From: an uncultured Acetatifactor sp.
GTDB lineage: Bacteria > Bacillota > Clostridia > Lachnospirales > Lachnospiraceae
DNA: 25,662 nucleotides
Reading direction: 5' to 3'
Assembly (NCBI GenBank): GCA_910579755.1
Contig: CAJTVB010000039.1
Coordinates: 1-25,662, forward strand
A program made the position numbers and the translations under genes. The first letter of the stretch is position 1; every line of letters starts with the position of its first letter. This document shows, in pieces, positions 8,751 to 17,900 of the stretch. Under the pieces are notes generated by a model. The model did no database searches. It worked only from the letters and a program-made list of their open reading frames with translations, and was not told where the DNA came from.

Positions 8751-9318
8751 CTACTGCAACGGACGACTGGTGGGAAGAAGAGCATATGCCTGCCCCCGCT
8801 ATGGACTGAAGGAGGATTGGAGGGAAGATCCCAGAACGGCTACTACCAACGACCTTCACTTATGCTGGGATGTGCCCTATGAGCCCGGAGAGCTTCGGGC
8901 GGAGGGGTTCCGAAACGGAAAGCTTGCGGCAGTCCGGGTGGTCACCACCACCGGCTCCCCAATCAGTCTGACGGCCCGCCTGGACAGAACATTTCTTTCT
9001 CCAAAGGAGCTTGCCCTGATCGAAATATTCTGCACTGACCTGCAGGGCCGTCCTGTGCCGGATGCCTCCCTTCCTGTCCGCTGCCGGGTGGATGGCTGTG
9101 CTCATCTGGCCGGCATGGACAGCGGAGATCCCCGGGATCTTTCACTCTATGGAAACGATACCAGAAAAATGCTGGCGGGAAAAATGTTGGCCGCGGTACA
9201 GGCAGACCGGGTGGGAACAGCGATAGTTACATTCTCCGCCGAGAACATGGCAGCTATAACAGTGACACTGCAGATCCGGCAGAATAGTTCCGCTGTTCTT
9301 TCCGCCTCCAAAGCTTGA
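8713..9318 (+). pseudogene. Glycoside hydrolase family 2 beta-galactosidase, C-terminal remnant
   Basis: About 200 codons matching the C-terminal part of GH2 beta-galactosidases that carry DUF4982-type beta-sandwich domains. The frame reads EEVFLYCNGRLVGRRAY (the usual 'value of the limb' strand), then LHLCWDVPYEPGELRAEGFR, then a last domain with VDGCAHLAGMDSGDP and AGKMLAAVQADRVGTA. The catalytic barrel and N-terminal domains are gone. The frame opens after a stop at 8710-8712 and has no start with a ribosome site (a GTG at 8770 is internal to the homologous stretch). The lost front end would have lain to the left, where the antisense kinase begins. It is a deletion remnant; its presence implies that this locus once coupled sugar sensing to glycan breakdown. 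Confidence 0.75.
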
Positions 9319-9343
9319 AAACCTTCTCCTAAAGTGTTAGGAT
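9315..9343 (+). promoter_or_regulatory. Promoter and overlapping operator of the DtxR-family gene
   Basis: TTGAAA (9315-9320), a 17-base gap and TAGGAT (9338-9343) make a plausible promoter 36 bases before the gene. A perfect inverted repeat, TCCTAA-agtg-TTAGGA (9327-9342), covers the spacer and most of the -10 box. DtxR/IdeR boxes are built from TTAGG/CCTAA half sites, so autoregulation is likely. Confidence 0.5.
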
Positions 9344-9378
9344 AAAGATACCAATACACCGGAAAGGAGCATGGTCAA

Positions 9379-9771
9379 ATGAGCTATATTCAACATAAAT
9401 CGGAAGAATCCCTGGAAGATTACCTGGAAACAATACTTGTCTTAAGCAGACGCCTTTCCGACGTGCGTTCTATCGATGTGGCAAACGAAATGAATTACTC
9501 AAAGCCCAGTGTCAGTGTCGCCGTGAAAAACCTGAAGGGCCGCGGATACATTACTGTGGCGGAGGACGGATATATCCGTCTCACCGCCACAGGGAAAAAA
9601 ATTGCCGAAGATGTATATGAGCGTCATACCCTGTTACGGGATTGGCTGATCCATCTGGGAGTAGATCCCGAAATTGCAGCCCAGGATGCCTGTAAAATGG
9701 AGCACGACATCACTCCCGAAAGCTATGAAGCAATGAAAAAATGCATCCTGCCTCTTTTATCAGACCCCTGA
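9379..9771 (+). CDS. Iron-dependent DtxR/IdeR-MntR family repressor
   Basis: A 130-residue metal-activated transcription repressor without the C-terminal SH3-like domain, thus of MntR length. The N-terminal winged helix spans about 8-70 (VANEMNYSKPSVSVAVKNLKGRGYI), followed by the metal-binding dimerisation domain. Candidate ligands by alignment from memory: Asp14 and Glu17 in LEDYLE (MntR Asp8/Glu11), His83 in ERHTLL (MntR His77), and Cys105, Glu108, His109 in DACKMEH. The Cys sits where DtxR and IdeR have Cys102 and MntR has Glu99, which favours iron sensing. The start follows AAGGAG by 9 bases. The gene is convergent with feoB, stops only 9 bases apart, and TTAG/CTAA inverted repeats occur both at its own promoter and at the feo promoter, so feo repression is the likely job. 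Confidence 0.85.
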   Translation: MSYIQHKSEESLEDYLETILVLSRRLSDVRSIDVANEMNYSKPSVSVAVKNLKGRGYITVAEDGYIRLTATGKKIAEDVYERHTLLRDWLIHLGVDPEIAAQDACKMEHDITPESYEAMKKCILPLLSDP

Positions 9772-9780
9772 ACCGGAGGA

Positions 9781-12177
9781 TCATCCTGCAAGCTTCATGG
9801 CCTTGGCCGGCTGAGCCGGCTTTCCGTAAGGTCTGAAAAGCATATAGACCACAAAACCAATGACCAGCACCGCCGCAATCAGGCCTAAAATGTTGAGGCT
9901 GCCGGTGAACGCCGATCCGATCTGGTAAACCGCCAGCGCAGCCCCATAGGCCAGCAGACACTGATAACCGATGGCAAACCAGGTCCATTTGGCGCTGTTC
10001 ATTTCCCGTCTGATGGCGCCGATGGCTGCAAAGCAGGGGGCACACAGAAGGTTGAACACCAGGAAGGAATAACCTGCCGCAACGTTAAAGTTTGCCGCAA
10101 TTTCAGACCAGCCGCCGGGATACAGGATTCCCATGGTTCCCACAATGTTCTCCTTGGCCACCAGTCCGGTAATGGACGCCACAGCCGCCTGCCAGTTTCC
10201 CCAGCCCAAGGGCGCAAAGATCCATGCAATGGCTCCGCCTACGGCAGCCAGAAGAGACTGATCCATTTCTTCTTCGCCCAGCATCCGGAACCCCTCCGCC
10301 GTAAAGCCGAAGTACGTGGTAAACCATATAAAGATCGTGGAAAGCAGGATAATGGTACCCGCTTTTTTGATAAATGACCATCCCCGCTCCCACATGGAAC
10401 GCAGCACATTTCCCACTGTGGGCAGATGATAAGCCGGAAGCTCCATCACAAAGGGCGCCGGATCTCCGGCGAACATTCTTGTCTTTTTCAGCATAATTCC
10501 GGATATAATGATTGCTGCCATTCCCACAAAATATGCGGAGGTGGCAACCCACGCGGAGCCGCCGAAGACCGCGCCGGCAACCATGGAAATAAACGGTATT
10601 TTGGCGCCGCAGGGAATAAATGTGGTCGTCATGATGGTCATGCGCCGGTCACGCTCGTTTTCGATGGTTCTGGAAGCCATAATGCCGGGAATTCCGCAGC
10701 CCGTGCCAATCAGCATGGGAATGAAGGATTTTCCGGACAGACCGAATTTTCGGAAAACACGGTCCAGAACAAAGGCGATACGGGCCATATAGCCGCAGGC
10801 CTCCAGAAATGCCAGTAGCAAAAACAGAACCAGCATCTGGGGCACGAAGCCCAAAACCGCGCCTACACCTGCCACGATACCGTCCACGATCAGCCCTGTC
10901 AGCCAATCGGAAGCTCCCGCTGCCTCAAGGCCGCCGCTTACCAGCGCCGGTATTCCCGGAACCCATACGCCGTAATCCGCCGGATCAGGCTCTTCCCCGT
11001 ATTCTTCTATGACTGCCAGCGCTTCTCCATACTCTGCAAGTGTGGCTGTTTCTTCCGTCACCTCCAGCGTTTCCTCATCTTCCACCCAATAAGGAAAATC
11101 TCCCGCCGGAGCCGTTCCGTTTTCTTCCACATAAGCCACGTAGCCCTCCAGGATCAGAGCCGCATCGCCATATTCCTCCGCGGCTTCTTCATAAGCTGCA
11201 GACCCAATGCCCAAGAGATGCCAGCCGTCACCGAACAGCCCGTCATTGGCCCAATCCGTTGCCGCCGATCCCACGGTCACCATGGAAATATAATATACAA
11301 GGAACATTATGGCAGCAAAAATCGGCAGTCCCAGAATGCGGTTGGTGACTATTCTGTCGATTTTATCGGAGTTTGACAGCTTTCCGGCAGATTTCCTGCG
11401 CAGACATCCTTTGATCACTTCAGCAATGTAAATATACCGTTCATTGGTGATGATGGACTCCGCATCGTCATCCATCTCCTCCTCCACAGCCTTAATATCA
11501 GTCTCAATATGTTCCAGAATACTCTTTTCCAGCTTCACCTGCTCCAGTACCTTTTCATCCCGCTCAAACAGCTTGATGGCATACCACCTCTGCTGCTCCT
11601 CCGGCATATTGTGTACCGCAGCCTCTTCGATATGTGCAAGCGCGTGCTCCACCGACCCGCAAAAGGTATGCATGGGAACGATCTTTTCGTTTCTGGCCGC
11701 ATGGACAGCCGCTTCCGCCGCCTCCATAACGCCTGTGCCCTTCAACGCGGAAATTTCCAGCACCTTGCACCCCAGCGCCCTGGACAGCTCCGCTGTATTG
11801 ATCTTATCGCCGTTCTTTTCCACCACGTCCATCATGTTGACAGCCACAACCACTGGAATACCCAACTCCACAAGCTGCGTGGTCAGGTACAGGTTTCTCT
11901 CCAGATTTGTGCCGTCTACAATATTCAGGATCCCGTCGGGGCGCTGGCCCACCAGGTAATTCCTGGCCACCACCTCTTCCAACGTATAAGGGGAAAGGGA
12001 ATAAATACCGGGAAGGTCCGTGATAATAACCCCTTCATGCTTTTTCAGCCTGCCTTCTTTCTTTTCTACCGTAACTCCCGGCCAATTCCCCACAAATTGG
12101 TTGGAGCCGGTCAGCGAATTGAACAATGTTGTCTTACCGCAGTTTGGATTTCCTGCAAGTGCAATTCTCAGATCCAT
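9781..12177 (-). CDS. feoB: Ferrous iron transport protein B
   Basis: The 798-residue membrane GTPase that imports Fe(II). The N-terminal G domain shows GNPNCGKTT (9-17), the switch region around 30-36, DLPGIYS (54-60) and NMMD (114-117). After a helical linker come the membrane core and its gate-like repeats, with GTGCGIPGIMASR (491-503), PCGAKIPF (522-529) and GLVAKENIVGTMG (671-683). An unusual insert of roughly 100 residues (about 315-415), very rich in Glu, Asp, Ala and Tyr, sits between the first and second core membrane segments and should face outward. FeoB proteins usually have a much shorter loop there. It lies 35 bases after the second feoA in the same operon; the ribosome site is GGAAGGA just before the ATG. 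Confidence 0.97.
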   Translation of the reverse strand: MDLRIALAGNPNCGKTTLFNSLTGSNQFVGNWPGVTVEKKEGRLKKHEGVIITDLPGIYSLSPYTLEEVVARNYLVGQRPDGILNIVDGTNLERNLYLTTQLVELGIPVVVAVNMMDVVEKNGDKINTAELSRALGCKVLEISALKGTGVMEAAEAAVHAARNEKIVPMHTFCGSVEHALAHIEEAAVHNMPEEQQRWYAIKLFERDEKVLEQVKLEKSILEHIETDIKAVEEEMDDDAESIITNERYIYIAEVIKGCLRRKSAGKLSNSDKIDRIVTNRILGLPIFAAIMFLVYYISMVTVGSAATDWANDGLFGDGWHLLGIGSAAYEEAAEEYGDAALILEGYVAYVEENGTAPAGDFPYWVEDEETLEVTEETATLAEYGEALAVIEEYGEEPDPADYGVWVPGIPALVSGGLEAAGASDWLTGLIVDGIVAGVGAVLGFVPQMLVLFLLLAFLEACGYMARIAFVLDRVFRKFGLSGKSFIPMLIGTGCGIPGIMASRTIENERDRRMTIMTTTFIPCGAKIPFISMVAGAVFGGSAWVATSAYFVGMAAIIISGIMLKKTRMFAGDPAPFVMELPAYHLPTVGNVLRSMWERGWSFIKKAGTIILLSTIFIWFTTYFGFTAEGFRMLGEEEMDQSLLAAVGGAIAWIFAPLGWGNWQAAVASITGLVAKENIVGTMGILYPGGWSEIAANFNVAAGYSFLVFNLLCAPCFAAIGAIRREMNSAKWTWFAIGYQCLLAYGAALAVYQIGSAFTGSLNILGLIAAVLVIGFVVYMLFRPYGKPAQPAKAMKLAG

Positions 12178-12212
12178 CTATCCTTCCTCACCTTTCCATT
12201 TATTTGGGCTGG

Positions 12213-12440
12213 CTACAGCCCCTCCACCTCAACCATCTCCGCATCCGCCTTCCTAATGGAAAGCTCATAGCCCCGGACAGTCACCTCCATGGGATCTCCC
12301 AGCGGCGCAACCTTGCGGATCTGCACCTCCACCCCCTTCGTCAATCCCATATCCATAATACGGCGCTTCACTGCCCCCTGACCGTGGAGCTTTACCACTT
12401 TGACACTGTCGCCCACCTTGGAATCCTTTAAAGTTTTCAT
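12213..12440 (-). CDS. feoA: FeoA domain protein (second copy)
   Basis: A 75-residue SH3-like FeoA protein, cytosolic partner of FeoB in Fe(II) uptake. The core reads GQGAVKRRIMDMGLTKG followed by VRGYELSIRKADAEMVEV, the classic FeoA end. The reading frame extends 20 codons further up, but AAGGAG lies 7 bases before the ATG at 12440 and the family usually begins just here, so that start is chosen. It lies 75 bases after the first feoA and 35 before feoB. Two tandem feoA genes before feoB are common in Clostridia. Confidence 0.92.
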   Translation of the reverse strand: MKTLKDSKVGDSVKVVKLHGQGAVKRRIMDMGLTKGVEVQIRKVAPLGDPMEVTVRGYELSIRKADAEMVEVEGL

Positions 12441-12515
12441 CTCTGCTCTCCTTAACTTTCTGATATTCTCTACTGTTCCTCCTTCCGGCCCTTGGCGCAT
12501 ACAGCCGGCCCGGAA

Positions 12516-12725
12516 TCAAACCATGATCTTCTGAGCCATTTCTCTGCTGACCGCAATACGGGATTCCTTTACGTTCACAATGACGTTTCCGCCGATGGCG
12601 CTTACCACCGTGACTGCGCCTCCCACCACAAAGCCCAGAGTTTCAAGATGTGACTTCACCTCCTGCTTTCCTCCAATCCGCTTAATGATATTTTTCTCTC
12701 CTACCTCTGCCAATGTAAGCGGCAT
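12516..12725 (-). CDS. feoA: FeoA domain protein (first copy)
   Basis: A FeoA-type SH3-like protein of about 69 residues and the first gene of the feo operon. It shows KRIGGKQEVKSHLETLGFVVG and ends VNVKESRIAVSREMAQKIMV, where the RIAV(S)xxxAxxI pattern is the FeoA C-terminus. The longer frame to 12770 is not used: AGGAGG lies 7 bases before the ATG at 12725 (and 4 before the adjacent ATG at 12728, the alternative start). It differs clearly from the second copy, so the two are not a recent duplication. Upstream lies the operator-rich promoter region. Confidence 0.9.
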   Translation of the reverse strand: MPLTLAEVGEKNIIKRIGGKQEVKSHLETLGFVVGGAVTVVSAIGGNVIVNVKESRIAVSREMAQKIMV

Positions 12726-12773
12726 CATTTTTCCTCCTTCTTCCCATGACATTCTGTCATCCTGACGCATTGA

Positions 12774-12787
12774 TTAGCTTTTGCTAA
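12774..12787. promoter_or_regulatory. TTAGC/GCTAA inverted repeat near feoA (site 1)
   Basis: TTAGC-tttt-GCTAA is a perfect 5-base inverted repeat nearest to feoA. It is the weakest of three repeats with TTAG/CTAA half sites here and may be a DtxR-family operator. Confidence 0.4.
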
Positions 12788-12802
12788 CCTATTATGTAAT
12801 AT

Positions 12803-12828
12803 AAATAGTTAGCCAGGGCTAACTATTT
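12803..12828. promoter_or_regulatory. DtxR/IdeR-like operator upstream of feoA (site 2)
   Basis: A perfect inverted repeat with 12-base arms (AAATAGTTAGCC and its complement) around a 2-base centre. The inner part TTAGCC-ag-GGCTAA closely resembles the TTAGGTTAG/CTAACCTAA pattern known for iron-dependent DtxR/IdeR repressors. It lies in the feo leader, about 75-100 bases before the feoA start. Confidence 0.6.
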
Positions 12829-12838
12829 GAGCATCAAC

Positions 12839-12862
12839 AAGGGTTAGATTTTCCTAACCCTT
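12839..12862. promoter_or_regulatory. DtxR/IdeR-like operator at the feo start site (site 3)
   Basis: A perfect inverted repeat with 9-base arms (AAGGGTTAG and CTAACCCTT) and a 6-base spacer. It begins 4 bases downstream of the -10 box, so it covers the expected transcription start. A bound repressor there would block initiation. Confidence 0.6.
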
Positions 12863-12866
12863 AATT

Positions 12867-12895
12867 ATAATATGGCGTCCCTGTGAATTTGTCAA
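12867..12895 (-). promoter_or_regulatory. Sigma-A promoter of the feoAAB operon
   Basis: On the minus strand a perfect TTGACA (12890-12895), 17 bases, then TATTAT (12867-12872). Transcription would begin inside operator site 3, giving a leader of about 130 bases that also contains sites 2 and 1. Confidence 0.7.
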
Positions 12896-12941
12896 TTGAT
12901 CTTTGAGGCACTTTTTCAATTTCATCAAACTGTCTGTGCAG

Positions 12942-13117
12942 TTAGCAGCTACTAACTTCCATTTTGTGCAATATGCCTATATCCCACTTGACTTTTCCCA
13001 ACAGCAGCACCACATCCCCCTCCAGCAGCAGTGTCGCGCCCCGGGGATTAATATTCTCATTCCCGCGCTTAACCATCACAATAAAAACCCTGCACCACTC
13101 CCATAAAGGCAAAGACA
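12942..13117 (-). pseudogene. C-terminal remnant of a K+/H+ antiporter-type RCK_C (TrkA-C) domain
   Basis: The minus-strand frame ending at TAA 12942-12944 reads VFIVMVKRGNENINPRGATL then LLEGDVVLLLGK. This is the signature of the TrkA-C/RCK_C domain at the end of CvrA/NhaP2-type K+/H+ antiporters, where a 'VKRGNE..xPxGxTxLxxGDVLL' pattern is expected. Only about 50 codons survive; the membrane part is absent. A second frame in the same place has AGGAGG and a start at 13123 but encodes only 18 residues. Non-functional remnant between the feo operon and the VOC gene. Confidence 0.5.
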
Positions 13118-13168
13118 ATCGCCATGGCCCGTCCTCCTATGGCAGGGAATTTTTTTCAAAAACATGTT

Positions 13169-13591
13169 TTATCGCTCCGTCTGCTCAGTCATGATTCCCC
13201 AGCGAATTCCAAATTTATCAACAAAAACTACTCTGCAGGAACTGTATGGCGTGGCTTCCATTTTATATATTGTTTTACTTCCTTCTTTCATAGTTTCATA
13301 CGCTCTTTGCACCTCTTCTTTTGTGTCACACATGATTGTGAGAAAGTTGGAATGGCAAACCGGCATTTCAATATCCACATTGTCACTCATGATTATTCTT
13401 TCGTTGCCCAGCATAAGTTCTGCATGATAAATATATTCTTTTTGTTCTTCATTAAGAAGCGGCATATACGCCGGGTCATTGGCTTCTCGATAAGTAATTA
13501 AACAAGTTATTTTCCCATCTAATGCTCTTTCATACATTTGAACAGCCTCTCGACAAGTTCCTCCAAAATTAAGTGTTGGCGTAATCTTCAT
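13169..13591 (-). CDS. VOC-superfamily protein, PhnB/glyoxalase-like
   Basis: A 140-residue protein of the PhnB-like branch of the vicinal-oxygen-chelate superfamily. It starts MKITPTLNFGGTCREAVQMY, the usual 'single beta strand then EA..FY' opening, followed by YIYHAELMLGNERIIMSDN and ends VVFVDKFGIRWGIMTE, matching the family's FGxxWxI end. Function within the family cannot be told from sequence; members include antibiotic-resistance and lyase types, and many are uncharacterised. The frame runs on to 13735, but GAGGAG lies 8 bases before the ATG at 13591, and the extra 48 codons resemble nothing known. It starts 82 bases after jetD on the same strand with no terminator seen between, so it may be read through from the Wadjet operon. 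Confidence 0.82.
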   Translation of the reverse strand: MKITPTLNFGGTCREAVQMYERALDGKITCLITYREANDPAYMPLLNEEQKEYIYHAELMLGNERIIMSDNVDIEMPVCHSNFLTIMCDTKEEVQRAYETMKEGSKTIYKMEATPYSSCRVVFVDKFGIRWGIMTEQTER

Positions 13592-13673
13592 ATCTTTTTC
13601 TCCTCGCAATCTGTTTACTCGCTCCTGTCTGCTCAAACAATGCCTTGACTTTATTCCACCGGGAAATATTCTC

Positions 13674-14948
13674 TCACTGCTTAAATCCGGCATTGGCACC
13701 TGCATATTCATGAACTCCTGCTCCGTTATTTTCACCCTTTTCCAGATAATAGCTTACTATTTCCTGCTCCAGCTTTACATTACATTCTTTCATATATTTT
13801 AGAACCTCTCCATATGCCGCATCATCTATTAACGATTCAAGCCTGATCACATCATTTTCTGTCAATTCTCTCAGGCAGTGTCTGAAACGTATATCGCATA
13901 ATTGCTGTATCCCCATACAATATAATTCAAACTTTTTTGAAGTCTCACGACACAAGTGCTTATGAATTAAAAAGCCGCCAATATCAATATCTCCAAAATG
14001 CTGATATCTGACACTTGAATTATCTGAAATAACTTTTTTAAGAAATTCAACCTGGTGTCTGCTAGCAAAACCTCCCAGGTACATCATCGCGAAATTTCCA
14101 TTTTTCAGTCTTTGAAAAGATGTCTTGTTTTCAATGGTCATTACGCTCATCGCATTAACACTAATCTTTTTTATACTTTGAATATCCCCGGATGCTATTG
14201 CTATTCCCCCCTGGAGTTTTGATATATCCAGGGTATACTGCTCCCACTCTATTTTCCAATTACCCTTAATAAAAATTTCCTGCTCCGCCGGTGTAACATA
14301 AAAGGAACTTAGTATGGCATCATTTCTTTCACTTTCTTCTCTGATCATTCCGGTGGCTGTTCTCAAAAATGTACATACATCTTCATAATTATTCTTTTCA
14401 AACCATTTAGAATCACCATACACCAGCATAGATGCTTCTCTTACAAATAAATTTTCCTTATTCTTTTCCAAAAAACAAAACATTTTCAGATTCGCTTCTA
14501 TCTTTTCCGGAACTGGCAGGCACCTTGGATCTTCAGCCTGTGCAAGGATACTTTTACAATAGCTTTGCACAATTTCCCCTGCACAAAGATACTTTTTTAC
14601 TATCTCATGCACTTGATCTGAAACAGCACTTTGGGGAATCACACCATACTCATCCTTTAAGTATTCATATATGGCATCTATTCTTTCCTCGGAGAGATAA
14701 ATTTTTTGTATATCATCGCTGAATTTCAAGCAATCAGCGGTTATAAAGTTTCTGCCCAGCAACTCGGACACAGCATCATTGATACTTTGTTTTACTAATA
14801 TATCTGCATTGTTTCTATCATAATCTTTATATATTTCTGTTGGCTTCAGTATAATTCTTTTATTGGTAGTAATATTCTTTGCCTGTCGGTTATAATATTT
14901 TTTAAGCAGTGCGTCCAGTATTGCCTTTATCTGGTTTTTATTGCTCAT
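13674..14948 (-). CDS. jetD: Wadjet protein JetD, Toprim nuclease
   Basis: A 424-residue protein, last gene of the Wadjet operon. JetD is the topoisomerase VI/Spo11-like nuclease that cuts circular DNA once the JetABC motor has extruded it. The N-terminal half is winged-helix-like (about 1-130). The C-terminal half is a Toprim domain (DUF2220 type): acidic Glu273 in TIENKTSF, LGGFASR (291-297) matching the family's GG.(A/P)SR turn, and the metal-binding DxD pair Asp320 and Asp322 in HFGDIDIGG. All expected catalytic acids are present. It overlaps jetC by 11 bases, indicating coupled translation; AGGAG lies 12 bases upstream. Base composition is AT-rich like the other jet genes. The role is taken from studied Wadjet systems. 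Confidence 0.88.
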   Translation of the reverse strand: MSNKNQIKAILDALLKKYYNRQAKNITTNKRIILKPTEIYKDYDRNNADILVKQSINDAVSELLGRNFITADCLKFSDDIQKIYLSEERIDAIYEYLKDEYGVIPQSAVSDQVHEIVKKYLCAGEIVQSYCKSILAQAEDPRCLPVPEKIEANLKMFCFLEKNKENLFVREASMLVYGDSKWFEKNNYEDVCTFLRTATGMIREESERNDAILSSFYVTPAEQEIFIKGNWKIEWEQYTLDISKLQGGIAIASGDIQSIKKISVNAMSVMTIENKTSFQRLKNGNFAMMYLGGFASRHQVEFLKKVISDNSSVRYQHFGDIDIGGFLIHKHLCRETSKKFELYCMGIQQLCDIRFRHCLRELTENDVIRLESLIDDAAYGEVLKYMKECNVKLEQEIVSYYLEKGENNGAGVHEYAGANAGFKQ

Positions 14949-17900
14949 GGAACTTAATCTCTCCTATCTGCATATTATCATTACTGATCTTAAGAACAGG
15001 AATGATTACGCCGCATTCACTGCCAATAGATTCCAATTTATTTGGCGGAGCACAAAAAATAACCTGAAAATTTTGGTTTTTAAAGAAATCCAGCATCAAT
15101 TTTATATTATGGTCGCTCATTTTTTCAAAAGGCTCATCTATAAAAATCAACCGCACTGAATTAACTCTGACATTGTACAGCATAGACAATGCTGCTGATA
15201 GTATAAGTGTATATGGTATCTGTGTTCCTGCGCCGGAGTTATATCCCACCTGCTTCGACAGCTTACCATCTTTTACCTCATCATTATTGATAATAATTTC
15301 ATAACTCATGTAATTTCGATAATCTGCAAATTTCTTTATTTCCGCAATGTCGTTATGGTCGATAATCTTATTGATAATATCCCGGATTTCCCTCTCTCTT
15401 GTTTCAACTTCGTCACTTTCATATCCCATAAGGCTTGTAAATGTCATCTGCCCGTCAGACATATTGTTCGTTTCCTGCAAATATTCTGCATATCTTAGAA
15501 TTTTTGCATAATCCGAATTGTCATTCAACATTTTAACATCGAACTGATATTTTGTAGAAAACTGAAGTTTTCGCAATTCCTTATTAATATCCGAAATATC
15601 ATCCTTTGCACCTTTTGCCGTACTATATATACTGAGAACAAACTCCCTCTTAAATATTCTCTCGTAAGTTATTGTCTGTTCTTTCAGTTTTTGTTGTATC
15701 CCCTGCAAATCATCAATCCAGATTTTGCCTCTTCTTCTCTGATAGTCAGCTTCACACTCCAAGCCAATAGGTAATTTATCTACTTCTTGCTTTCGATTAT
15801 TATACGCTTGTTGCTTACCATTAATATCAGCTTCAAGCTGACGCACTCTACGATCTACTCTCTCCTTTGTCGCACGAACCATAAGACCGCCATTCTGGTT
15901 TTCTCCGGACAAATATTGGTCATATTCTTCTATTGCTTCTTCTACGGCAGAATTGCCGGAAATTCTTTCCTCATCTAATTCCGCCTGTTTTGCCGCTTCC
16001 TTTACTTTATATCCTTCAACTGATTTCTTCTTCTCTGATATTGTTGTCTCTAACACTGTCTTTTGTGTTATATTATCTGCACGCTCTTTTTTCTTAGCGT
16101 TTAATTGCTTTCCAAGTGCAGTTACCCTCTCATTTAATGCCATAAATTCAGCATTATTTTTCTGTGCCTCAAGCAGCTCATTATAATGTCCCCTTTCATT
16201 ATTCAAGTCAACTGATACTTCTGCCCACTCCTTGTGAGAATTCAAATTAAACTCCTTGAAGCACGCTAAACCAGCCTGCAAATATATTGATTTATCCTGC
16301 AGGCTTTTTTGTTCTGAAAGAATTTCCTTTTCTTTATTTTCCAGCTCCTGCAGCTTTTTTTCTGCCGCTCTTCTATTCAGCTCTATTGCCTGACTTCCCA
16401 AACAATACCTTCTGATTTTTCTCGTATTAATGTAGGTTACAGCCATATTACGACTCAGCTTTCCCTCCATCGACATAGCATTATCGTAATCAGGTACATT
16501 TTCAATATCTACTGCATGAATTCTTCCTAACCAAAACTTAAAATAATTTGCCGCAGTCTCATTTTGAATAGTAAGATAGTGAAAAACCGAATCTTCTTCA
16601 CAATCCATCTCCTTTGACATTAATCGCTTTGTATTTACCAGTTCTACATATCGGTACCTTGACTTGTCCAACACGGCATTCGCAACGTCAAAAGCCTTAT
16701 TCGACACTATAACCGCATAACGGTGTACCCCCAAAAAAGCTTCTATTGCATTTCTCCAATTCTCATCCTTCAGCTCTATTACATATTCATAAGCCATATG
16801 CGCTTCTTCGCTGATACCATGTTTTTTAAGCTCACGATTAATTTCTTTTATAAGCTCCACCTGCTCCTCAACGTTGGAATAATCCATCCTGTTTTTGTTA
16901 CAGCTTTCAATAATGTTATTTTGTTCCTCACATTCGATCTGCACTATTTCCAGCTCTTTTTTCAGCAGGGTATTTTTCTCAATTAATTTATCTCGGCAAT
17001 CTTGTATCTCTTCCTTCAGCGAATCAATAAATCTCTGTTTTTCGGCCACATCAAGACTTTTTGATGTCAATCTTCCAAGTACATTTCCATTTTGTACAGT
17101 TACTCCCAGTTCCGATAATTGAACAACCATTTCCTGCATTTTCTGCTGAAAAATATCCAATTTTTCTTTTTCGTCATTCAATTTAGCCAGCTGCTTTTCG
17201 AATGTATCTATCAATTGCTTAGATGCCTCTATTGCCTTTGACACATCAAGATCAAGAAGCGCTCTTCTTGTTTCCGAATAAGTTTTGTCAATATCATCTA
17301 TTTCCTGATCCTGCTCCTCGATTCTCTTTCCTAAAGCTTCACATGTAATGACACTTTTTTTGATGAATTCCTCTGCTTCCCGAATATCTCTCTGACACTG
17401 TACAAGGTCTTTATATTTCATTTTTATATCATCAATTTTCAGCTGTAAAGCCTTCTTGTCATGTTCGTCGTAATCTGCCAATATCGAATCCAAATCCTGC
17501 AGCTCTTGATTTATCTGTTCCAAGCTTCCATTTATCTGTTCAATATTCTTCTTTGCTTCTTTCAATTTATCAAAATTGACATCATGCTCTTCTAAAACGG
17601 ATTCCTTTATAAATTCCTGAATTTTTGCAGCAGGATTATATGCCATTATATTTCTAAGCTTTCTTTGATATTTAGGCACTTCCTGATAAGGCAATTTAAG
17701 TCCTATCATTTGCATAAATAAAGTAATGCCTTCTTTTTTCGTTTTCATCTGCACACCATATTTCTTCTGAAAGCCTGAAGCATCATATGGTTTTATGATG
17801 GAATCTTCCTCATATACAAACGATATATCTGCAATTGTTTTTCCATCCATGGCATACCAGTGCGTGCCTCTGATGTCTGTAACAGCAGTTTCTATGACTA

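Noticed and set aside
13070..13123. 18-residue minus-strand frame with a strong AGGAGG site (MAIVFAFMGVVQG...)
   Set aside because: Overlaps the antiporter remnant in another frame and is too short to assign; the ribosome-like site may be chance or the start of a lost gene.
13592..13735. 48-codon N-terminal extension of the VOC gene
   Set aside because: A good ribosome site precedes the inner ATG at 13591 and the extension matches nothing in the family.
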